A DNA stretch of 15,020 nucleotides, taken from positions 19,807 through 34,826 of the forward strand of contig DHOI01000031.1 of the NCBI GenBank assembly GCA_002409725.1, in the 5' to 3' direction. Position numbers and translations under genes: made by a program. Of this stretch, positions 7,433-13,587 are shown piece after piece (the stretch's first letter is position 1; every line of letters starts with the position of its first letter). Origin of the DNA: Christensenella sp. UBA5394. Its GTDB lineage: Bacteria; Bacillota; Clostridia; Christensenellales; CAG-138. The notes beneath the pieces are model-generated. The model ran no database searches. It saw nothing but the letters and a program-made list of their open reading frames with translations, and had not been told where the DNA came from.

Positions 7433-8503
7433 ATGCAAATGACCTTGCGTTGGTTCGGCACCGGGTATGATTCCGTGCGCCTCTCGCACATCCGCCAGAT
7501 CGCCGGCGTGACCGGTATCATCACCACCCTCTATGGCACCACCCCCGGCGAAGCTTGGAAAACGGAGGATATCCGCGCCATCAAAAAGGAGGTTGAGGAC
7601 GCGGGCCTCGAGTTGACCGGCATCGAGAGCGTGAACATCCACGATTCCATCAAGATCGGCTCACCGGATCGGGAGCAGTATATCGAAAACTACATCACAA
7701 CATTGGAGCGACTGGGCCAAGAAGGCATCAAGCTCATTTGCTATAACTTCATGCCCGTATTCGATTGGACCCGCTCGGATCTGGCCAAGCCCCGGCCCGA
7801 CGGTGCGACCGTGCTGGCCTATGACCAGAAAAAGATCGACGCCATCAACCCCGATACCATGCTGGCCGAAATGGACGCCAATTCCAATGGCTACGTCCTG
7901 CCCGGCTGGGAACCGGAACGCATGGGGCGGCTTAAGGAGCTTTTCGAGCTTTACAAGGATGTGACCGATGAAAAGCTCTTTGATAACCTGGTCTATTTCC
8001 TGAATCGCATCAAGCCCGTGTGTAAACAATACGGCATCCGTATGGCCATCCATCCGGACGACCCCGCCTGGCCCGTGTTCGGCCTGCCCCGTATCGTCAC
8101 CAGCGGCGAAAAGATCCGGCGCCTGATGAAGGCCGTGGACGATCCCTTCAACGGCGTCACCCTTTGCACGGGGTCGCTTTCCTCCAACCCGGCCAACGAC
8201 ATCCCGGCCATCATCCGCTCCCTCGCGGGCCGCATCCCCTTCGCCCATGTGCGCAACACCAAGCACAACGGCCCCGGCGATTTCGAGGAGGCCGCCCACC
8301 TTTCCTCCGATGGCGACCTGGATATGTACGAGATCATGAAGGCCCTCTATGAGACCTGTCCCGACGTGGTGATCCGGCCCGACCATGGCCGCATGGTGTG
8401 GGGCGAGGTGGCCATGCCCGGCTACGGTCTCTACGACCGGGCCATGGGCGCCTGCTACCTCAATGGCCTCTGGGAAGCCATCAGCAAGGCCGCAACCAGA
8501 TAA
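7433..8503 (+). CDS. uxuA: Mannonate dehydratase
   Basis: UxuA dehydrates D-mannonate to 2-keto-3-deoxygluconate in the glucuronate branch. The 356-residue protein matches the shorter Gram-positive type. Recognisable parts are the start MTLRWFGTGYD, NIHDSIKIG (68-76), IHPDDPAWP (206-214), CTGS (245-248), VRNTKH (273-278) and IRPDHGRM (314-321). The His and Cys residues of the last four segments fit the metal-binding TIM-barrel active site of the family. AAGGAGG lies 6 bases before the ATG. A 52-base gap separates it from uxaA and contains a small GGCC-GTAA-GGCC hairpin (7384-7395). It is the last gene of the operon; the terminator hairpin follows 16 bases after the stop. Confidence 0.96.
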   Translation: MQMTLRWFGTGYDSVRLSHIRQIAGVTGIITTLYGTTPGEAWKTEDIRAIKKEVEDAGLELTGIESVNIHDSIKIGSPDREQYIENYITTLERLGQEGIKLICYNFMPVFDWTRSDLAKPRPDGATVLAYDQKKIDAINPDTMLAEMDANSNGYVLPGWEPERMGRLKELFELYKDVTDEKLFDNLVYFLNRIKPVCKQYGIRMAIHPDDPAWPVFGLPRIVTSGEKIRRLMKAVDDPFNGVTLCTGSLSSNPANDIPAIIRSLAGRIPFAHVRNTKHNGPGDFEEAAHLSSDGDLDMYEIMKALYETCPDVVIRPDHGRMVWGEVAMPGYGLYDRAMGACYLNGLWEAISKAATR

Positions 8504-8519
8504 ATAGATAAACCGAAGC

Positions 8520-8557
8520 AAAAGGTCTGCGGCATGAAAACGTGCTGCAGACCTTTT
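8520..8557 (+). terminator. Terminator hairpin after uxuA
   Basis: An 11-base perfect stem (AAAAGGTCTGC at 8520-8530 with GCAGACCTTTT at 8547-8557) continues inward through 8536/8541 with two G-U pairs, making a 17-pair stem with an AAAA loop. The 3' arm ends in TTTT, and the 5' arm starts with AAAA, so the hairpin could work in either direction. It marks the end of the hexuronate operon before the MgtC-family gene. Confidence 0.85.
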
Positions 8558-8583
8558 ACCATATGGCTATTACCGGCCGTTTC

Positions 8584-8612
8584 TTGACCGTATGGGGATA
8601 TTCTGGTAAAAT
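8584..8612 (+). promoter_or_regulatory. Extended -10 promoter of the MgtC-family gene
   Basis: TTGACC (8584-8589), a 17-base spacer and TAAAAT (8607-8612) preceded by TGG form a sigma-70 promoter with an extended -10. The predicted start near 8619 gives a leader of about 50 bases. It lies directly after the terminator, so the next gene is probably a separate transcription unit. Confidence 0.72.
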
Positions 8613-8672
8613 GCGCATATTGTAATGACAGAATTAATGGCCTTGACGGCCTGCTTGGGGGGAGGAATAATG

Positions 8673-9371
8673 ATGAGCGGCATTCTGCATGCGCTGCGTG
8701 AACTTACACTGCTTACGGCCGCCATCCGGCTGCTGCTGGCCACCGTTCTCGGCGGGATCATCGGCATGGAGCGGGGCCGCCGGGGCCGCGCCGCCGGCAT
8801 GCGCACACATATCCTGGTTTGCCTGGGGGCGGCCCTTTCCGCCCTGGTGGGCCTTTATACTACGGAAATCCTCAACTTTACCACGGATCCGCTGCGGGTC
8901 GGCGCACAGGTCATTTCCGGCATCGGCTTTTTGGGCGCGGGCATGATCCTCATCCGGGGCCATTTTCAGGTAACGGGCCTGACTACGGCCGCGGGCCTTT
9001 GGGCTACGGCCGCCATCGGCTTGGCGATCGGCATCGGCTATTACGAGGCGGCCCTGCTCTCCGTGCTGCTGGTTTTGGTTACCAACGCCCTTTTTCCCTA
9101 TATGGAGCGCAATATCAAGGCACAGCGCAACAACAGCATCTATCTCGAATTGAAAGCGCCTGAGCAGCTCAACGCCTTCCTCGCTTATTTAAAAGAAGAA
9201 TATCAGATCGCGGCCTTTCACATCACACCCCCCCAGAGCGGCCTCAATGGCCACCTGGGGTTGGAGGCCGAACTGCCGGCCAGCCGCGAGGGCGAAATCG
9301 CCCGTATCTGCGGTGAGCTGGCTCAAAAAGAGCAGGTTGTATTCGCTGTGGAGCTAACACAAGCGCAATAG
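8673..9371 (+). CDS. MgtC/SapB family membrane protein
   Basis: A 232-residue protein with several hydrophobic segments in its first 130 residues and a soluble C-terminal domain of about 90 residues, the layout of long MgtC/SapB proteins. The family core is visible: LGGIIGMERGRRGRAAGMRTH near residues 26-46, then ISGIGFLGAGMI and GLTTAAGLWATAAIGLAIG. MgtC proteins support growth at low magnesium and modulate ATP synthase in pathogens, but many free-living and gut bacteria carry homologues of unknown role. The frame opens at 8625, but a GGGGGGAGGA ribosome site at 8657-8666 points to the ATG at 8673 (7-base spacing) or 8670 (4-base spacing). It is flanked by its own promoter and by the promoter of the next operon, so it looks monocistronic. 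No magnesium riboswitch or leader peptide is apparent. Confidence 0.9.
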   Translation: MSGILHALRELTLLTAAIRLLLATVLGGIIGMERGRRGRAAGMRTHILVCLGAALSALVGLYTTEILNFTTDPLRVGAQVISGIGFLGAGMILIRGHFQVTGLTTAAGLWATAAIGLAIGIGYYEAALLSVLLVLVTNALFPYMERNIKAQRNNSIYLELKAPEQLNAFLAYLKEEYQIAAFHITPPQSGLNGHLGLEAELPASREGEIARICGELAQKEQVVFAVELTQAQ

Positions 9372-9411
9372 GCCGGTTATAATCTAATTATGCGCAAACC
9401 TGCGTAAAACA

Positions 9412-9440
9412 TTGACTCTTCAGCGCCAAAGGTATAAGAT
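9412..9440 (+). promoter_or_regulatory. Promoter of the second ABC importer operon
   Basis: TTGACT (9412-9417), a 17-base spacer and TAAGAT (9435-9440) form a plausible sigma-70 promoter 68 bases before the binding-protein ATG. A TATAAT also occurs at 9378-9383, but it has no convincing -35 partner. No operator palindrome or riboswitch was recognised in the 136 bases between the MgtC-family gene and this operon. Confidence 0.65.
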
Positions 9441-9507
9441 TTCAATATCACTTCACTTCGCAGAGCAATCGCTTTGCGTGTGTAAAATAAATATGGAGGA
9501 TATTCAA

Positions 9508-10662
9508 ATGAAGAAGACACTTGCATTCATCGTGTGCGTCATGATGGTTTTGTCTCTGGTCGCCTGCACGCAGACGGCGGCCCCGGCAGAGCCCGCGGCA
9601 CCCGCAGCCGAACCCGTTCCCGCATCGCCCGCGGCCGAACCCGCCGCAGCGGAGCCTTCTGAAGAAGAAGCCATGATCGCCGCCGCGCAGGCCGAAGGCA
9701 CCCTGGTGGTATACGGCTCCTGCGAGGAGGAATACTTAGCAGCCGCTTGCCAGGGCTTTGAAAAGCTCTATGGCATCAAGGTCGAGTACCAGCGCCTCTC
9801 CACCGGCGAGGTGCAGGCCAAAATCGAAGAAGAGAACGGCAACCCCTCTGCGGACGTTTGGTTCGGCGGCACCACCGATCCTTACAACGTATGCGCCAGT
9901 GAGGGCCTGCTCGAGGCCTATGAAGCCAAGAACGCTTCCCACCTGCTGAGCAGTATGTACCGCCATACGGACGGCTATTGGTACGGCATCTATAAGGGCA
10001 TCCTCGGTTTCATGGTCAATACCGACGAGCTGACCCGCATGAACCTGCCCATCCCCGCCGATTGGGATGACCTGCTCGACCCGCAGTACAAGGGCCTTGT
10101 GTGGCTCTCCAACTACAACACCGCCGGCACGGCCAAGCTGGTCATCAACACCATGATCCAGAAGAAGGGCCACGACGCCGGCATCCAGTATCTGGTCGAC
10201 CTAGATAAAAACATCGAAGTCTATACCAAGTCCGGCTCCGGCCCCTCCAAGAACGTGGGCACGGGCGAGTGCGTGATCGGCATCGGCTTCCTGCACGATG
10301 GCATCACCCAGATCGTGGATAACGGCTATGAAAACATCCAGCTGGTAATCCCCTCCAGCGGCACCTCCTTTGAGATCGGCGCCACCGCCATCTTTAAGGG
10401 CTGCGCGCATCCCAATGCCGCGAAGCTCTGGATTGAGTATGCGCTCTCTCCCGATTGCGTAGGCATAGCGGATGACACCGGCTCCTATCAGTTCCTGGTG
10501 CTCGACAACGTGGAGCAGCCCTCCCAGGCCGCCGATTTCGGCCTCGATCCCGAGAACGTGATGGAATACGACTTTGAGGACGCCACCAAGAACATCACCA
10601 CCTATGTGGAAGAGGTGATGAACGCGCTGGGCGGCGGCGACGACCGCTTCAAGACCGAGTAA
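9508..10662 (+). CDS. ABC transporter substrate-binding lipoprotein (AfuA/FbpA/PhnS-like)
   Basis: A 384-residue extracellular binding protein anchored as a lipoprotein. The signal peptide has KK, a hydrophobic core and the lipobox LVAC with Cys20. A low-complexity Ala/Pro/Glu linker (21-54, with repeated PAAEP) tethers the binding domain, which opens with GTLVVYG (64-70) and has NPSADVWFGGTTDPY (112-126) and GYWYGIYKGILGFMVNTDEL. These match the family 1 extracellular solute-binding proteins that serve Fe(III), 2-aminoethylphosphonate or sugar-phosphate importers. The adjacent-tyrosine iron motif of FbpA proteins was not found near the C-terminus, so iron is less likely. The start at 9508 is set by GGAGGA 7 bases upstream and by the signal peptide; the longer frame from 9412 begins inside the promoter. 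A hairpin follows the stop. Confidence 0.9.
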   Translation: MKKTLAFIVCVMMVLSLVACTQTAAPAEPAAPAAEPVPASPAAEPAAAEPSEEEAMIAAAQAEGTLVVYGSCEEEYLAAACQGFEKLYGIKVEYQRLSTGEVQAKIEEENGNPSADVWFGGTTDPYNVCASEGLLEAYEAKNASHLLSSMYRHTDGYWYGIYKGILGFMVNTDELTRMNLPIPADWDDLLDPQYKGLVWLSNYNTAGTAKLVINTMIQKKGHDAGIQYLVDLDKNIEVYTKSGSGPSKNVGTGECVIGIGFLHDGITQIVDNGYENIQLVIPSSGTSFEIGATAIFKGCAHPNAAKLWIEYALSPDCVGIADDTGSYQFLVLDNVEQPSQAADFGLDPENVMEYDFEDATKNITTYVEEVMNALGGGDDRFKTE

Positions 10663-10683
10663 TCACACATATGGCTTATATAT

Positions 10684-10721
10684 GGGGGATAGCGGGATGA
10701 TCCGCCATCCCCCGTATTTTT
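10684..10721 (+). terminator. Intra-operon hairpin, possible leaky terminator
   Basis: GGGGGAT (10684-10690) pairs with ATCCCCC (10707-10713), and, after one A/C mismatch, GCGG (10692-10695) pairs with CCGC (10702-10705) around a 6-base loop. GTA and then TTTTT follow. The shape fits an intrinsic terminator but lies between the binding-protein and permease genes of one operon. Such hairpins often let part of transcription through and protect the upstream message, giving more binding protein than permease. That role is inferred. Confidence 0.65.
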
Positions 10722-10791
10722 AACGGCACTTCACCGGATGATTCTTTCTGAACATCCCGTCCCCCCCCTCGCAGGAGAAAGGAGCGGCCCC

Positions 10792-12504
10792 ATGGCAAAG
10801 AGCCAGAGCGCGGCGCTGGACCGGAAAAAGCTGATGGCGGACCCCGTCATGGTCACCACCATCGTTGTGCTCATTACCTTTTTAACCTTGTTTATCCTCT
10901 ATCCGCTGGCCATTTTGCTCGTGGATAGTTTTTATGGCGATGGCGGCTTTACGCTGGATGTGTTCAAGCGCGTGCTGGGCATGATCACCTTCCGTACGGC
11001 CATCACCAACACGCTCAAGGTGGGCTTCCTGGTTGGCATCCTCTCCACGTTTATCGGGCTTTTGTTCGCCTATGTGGAGGTCTACGTGAAAGTTGGCAGG
11101 GGCGTGGGCGGCCTGTTTAAGATGGTCTCCATGCTGCCCGTGGTCTCCCCCCCTTTCGTGCTGAGCCTTTCGATGATCATGCTTTTCGGCAAGGCCGGGC
11201 TGATCACCCGCTTTTTGCTGGGCATTTACGACAATAGCGTCTACGGCTTTTGGGGCATCGTGATCGTGCAAACGCTCACTTTTTTCCCGGTGTGCTACAT
11301 GATGCTCAAGGGCCTGCTCAAAAACATCGACCCCTCCTTGGAGGAGGCGGCCCGGGATATGGGCGCGGGCCGCTTTAAGGTGTTTGCCAGCGTGACCCTG
11401 CCGCTGATGCTTCCGGGCCTAGGCAACGCCTTCCTCGTCACCTTCATCGAATCCATCGCCGATTTTGCCAACCCCATGATTATCGGCGGTTCCTACGATA
11501 CGCTGGCCACCACCATTTACTTGCAGATCACCGGCGCATACGACAAAGTGGGCGCTGCGGCCATGGCCGTGGTGCTGCTATCCATCACACTGCTGATGTT
11601 CGCCGTGCAGAAATATTATCTCGAGACAAAAACGGCCGCTACCCTTACGGGCAAGGCCTCCAGGGGACGCATGCTCATTGCGGACAAAAGCGTTACCATC
11701 CCCCTCAAATCCATGTGCGCGCTGGCCGCGGCCTTTGTGATATTGATGTACATCTGCGTCCCCATCGGCGCACTCTTCCCCACCTGGGGCTATAAATTCA
11801 CCCCGCTCACCTTCAAATGGTTCAACCTGGTTTTTACCCGCTACCACGGCTTCGAGGCCTTCCGGGATTCCTTCCTGCTCTCCCTGGTTTCGGCCCCCGT
11901 CACCGCGCTCTTATCCATGATCATCTCCTACCTTGTGGTGAAGAAAAGGTTCCGTGCCAAGGGCTTTATCGAGGCGGTCTCCATGCTGGCCATGGCCGTG
12001 CCCGGCACGGTGCTGGGCGTTGGCTACATCCGCGGTTATTCGGGCGGCATCTTCCACTCCGGCTTTTTGCAAGGAATCTATGGCACGGCGCTGATCCTTA
12101 TCATCGTGTTCGTGGTGCGCAGCCTGCCAACGGGCACCCGCAGCGGCATCTCCGCGCTGCGGCAGATCGATAAAAGCATCGAGGAATCCGCCTATGACAT
12201 GGGCGCGGACAGCTTCCGCGTATTCATGACGGTGACCCTGCCCCTCATTAAGGATTCCTTCCTCAGCGGCCTGGTCACGGCCTTTGTGCGTAGCATCACA
12301 GCCATATCCGCCATCATCCTGCTGGTCACGCCGCAGTTCCTGCTGATCACGGTGCAGATCAACGAATTTGCCGAAAAGGGCTCTTACAGCGTCGCCTGCG
12401 CCTTTGCCACCATCCTCATCCTCATCACCTACGGCTCGGTGTTGCTGATGAACCTCTTCATCAAGCATTTCGGCACCAGCAAACAAATCAAGGAGGCAGC
12501 TTAA
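10792..12504 (+). CDS. ABC transporter permease, fused double module (FbpB/AfuB/PhnU-like)
   Basis: A 570-residue inner-membrane protein with two homologous halves, about 12 hydrophobic segments in all. Each half has the cytoplasmic EAA loop that docks on the ATPase: EEAARDMGAGRFKVF...LPL (184-205) and EESAYDMGADSFRVF...LPL (464-485). Fused double permeases of this size are typical of the FbpB/ThiP family used by Fe(III), thiamine, phosphonate and sugar-phosphate importers. The frame opens at 10738, but the ATG at 10792 is chosen because AAAGGAG lies 7 bases upstream and the protein then starts with a short cytoplasmic basic stretch. The gene follows the binding-protein gene by 129 bases containing a hairpin and precedes the ATPase gene by 3 bases. 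Confidence 0.93.
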   Translation: MAKSQSAALDRKKLMADPVMVTTIVVLITFLTLFILYPLAILLVDSFYGDGGFTLDVFKRVLGMITFRTAITNTLKVGFLVGILSTFIGLLFAYVEVYVKVGRGVGGLFKMVSMLPVVSPPFVLSLSMIMLFGKAGLITRFLLGIYDNSVYGFWGIVIVQTLTFFPVCYMMLKGLLKNIDPSLEEAARDMGAGRFKVFASVTLPLMLPGLGNAFLVTFIESIADFANPMIIGGSYDTLATTIYLQITGAYDKVGAAAMAVVLLSITLLMFAVQKYYLETKTAATLTGKASRGRMLIADKSVTIPLKSMCALAAAFVILMYICVPIGALFPTWGYKFTPLTFKWFNLVFTRYHGFEAFRDSFLLSLVSAPVTALLSMIISYLVVKKRFRAKGFIEAVSMLAMAVPGTVLGVGYIRGYSGGIFHSGFLQGIYGTALILIIVFVVRSLPTGTRSGISALRQIDKSIEESAYDMGADSFRVFMTVTLPLIKDSFLSGLVTAFVRSITAISAIILLVTPQFLLITVQINEFAEKGSYSVACAFATILILITYGSVLLMNLFIKHFGTSKQIKEAA

Positions 12505-12507
12505 TCT

Positions 12508-13587
12508 ATGGATAAGATCAAAAAGGGCGTTCGCCTGGAGCACATATCCAAAATCTATCAGGATCCGAAAACGGGCAAGGATTTTTACGCGGTCAAGGAT
12601 ACCTCCCTCACCATCGAGCCGGGCTCCTTTGTGACGCTGCTGGGGCCTTCGGGCTGTGGCAAAACCACCACGCTGCGCATGATCGCCGGCTTTGAAAGCC
12701 CGGACGAGGGCGAGGTCTACCTGGGCGAGCAGCCGATCAACGAGCTGACCCCAAACAAGCGGGATACGGCCATGGTCTTCCAAAGCTACGCCCTGCTGCC
12801 CCATTACAACGTGTTCGACAACGTAGCCTATGGCCTCAAGCTGCGTAAGCTCTCCAAAGAGGAGATCCACCGCCGGGTGATGGACATCCTCGCCCTGGTG
12901 GAATTGGACGGCATGGAGAGCCGCATGACGCACCAGCTCTCCGGCGGCCAGCAGCAGCGCGTGGCCCTAGCCAGGGCACTGGTAATCGAGCCCTCAGTAC
13001 TGCTCTTTGACGAGCCCCTCAGCAATCTCGATGCCAAGCTTCGCGTTTCCATGCGCACGGAGATCCGCCGCATCCAGCAGGAGGTGGGCATCACCGCCAT
13101 CTACGTGACCCACGACCAGAGCGAGGCCATGGCCATTTCGGATGATATCATCATCATGAACAAGGGCGTGGTGGCGCAAAAGGGCACCCCGCAGGAGATA
13201 TACTACCACCCCAATAGCGAGTTCGTGGCGGATTTCATCGGCGAGGCCAACTTCCTTCGCGGCACCGTAACGGCGATCGAAGGCGGCTACGCCCTGCTGA
13301 ATGTGGAGGGCAATCCCGTGAAGGCCACCGCCCAGGCGGGCATCCAAACCAACCAGGAATACACGCTGGTGCTGCGGCCCGAATCCGCCAGCCTGGCGGA
13401 GGCGGGCGGCCTGCCCTGCAAGGTGGCGCTCTCCTGCTTCATGGGCTCCTATCAAAATTACCACGTGATGGTGGGTGATACGCTGGTGAAGCTGACTGAG
13501 CACAACCCGAAGAACCGCCGCATCTACCAGGTGGGCGAGACCTGCAGCCTGGCCTTTAGGCCCGACGACGTGCACATCCTGCTCTAA
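12508..13587 (+). CDS. ABC transporter ATP-binding protein (PotA/FbpC/AfuC-like)
   Basis: A 359-residue ATPase with all key motifs intact: Walker A GPSGCGKTT (46-54), Q-loop Gln92 in FQSYALLPH, signature LSGGQ (144-148), Walker B VLLFDE (164-169), D-loop SNLDAKLR and switch histidine H202 in VTHDQSEA. The roughly 120 C-terminal residues look like the TOBE regulatory domain of the PotA/FbpC/MalK group. AGGAGG lies 11 bases before the ATG, overlapping the end of the permease gene. Its stop shares one base with the next start (TAATG), so the downstream gene is almost certainly cotranscribed and coupled. The substrate is not determined; general annotation as spermidine or iron transporter would go beyond the evidence. 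Confidence 0.95.
   Translation: MDKIKKGVRLEHISKIYQDPKTGKDFYAVKDTSLTIEPGSFVTLLGPSGCGKTTTLRMIAGFESPDEGEVYLGEQPINELTPNKRDTAMVFQSYALLPHYNVFDNVAYGLKLRKLSKEEIHRRVMDILALVELDGMESRMTHQLSGGQQQRVALARALVIEPSVLLFDEPLSNLDAKLRVSMRTEIRRIQQEVGITAIYVTHDQSEAMAISDDIIIMNKGVVAQKGTPQEIYYHPNSEFVADFIGEANFLRGTVTAIEGGYALLNVEGNPVKATAQAGIQTNQEYTLVLRPESASLAEAGGLPCKVALSCFMGSYQNYHVMVGDTLVKLTEHNPKNRRIYQVGETCSLAFRPDDVHILL

Noticed and set aside
7661..8521. Minus-strand open frame of 286 codons opposite uxuA
   Set aside because: uxuA is intact and fully explains the coding bias. The frame is a mirror of GC-rich codons, and its start lies at the edge of the terminator hairpin.
11911..12933. Long minus-strand open frame of 340 codons opposite the permease and ATPase genes
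   Set aside because: It spans two well-supported genes and the junction between them. The translation is rich in His, Gln, Asp and Gly without any domain, which fits a shadow frame.
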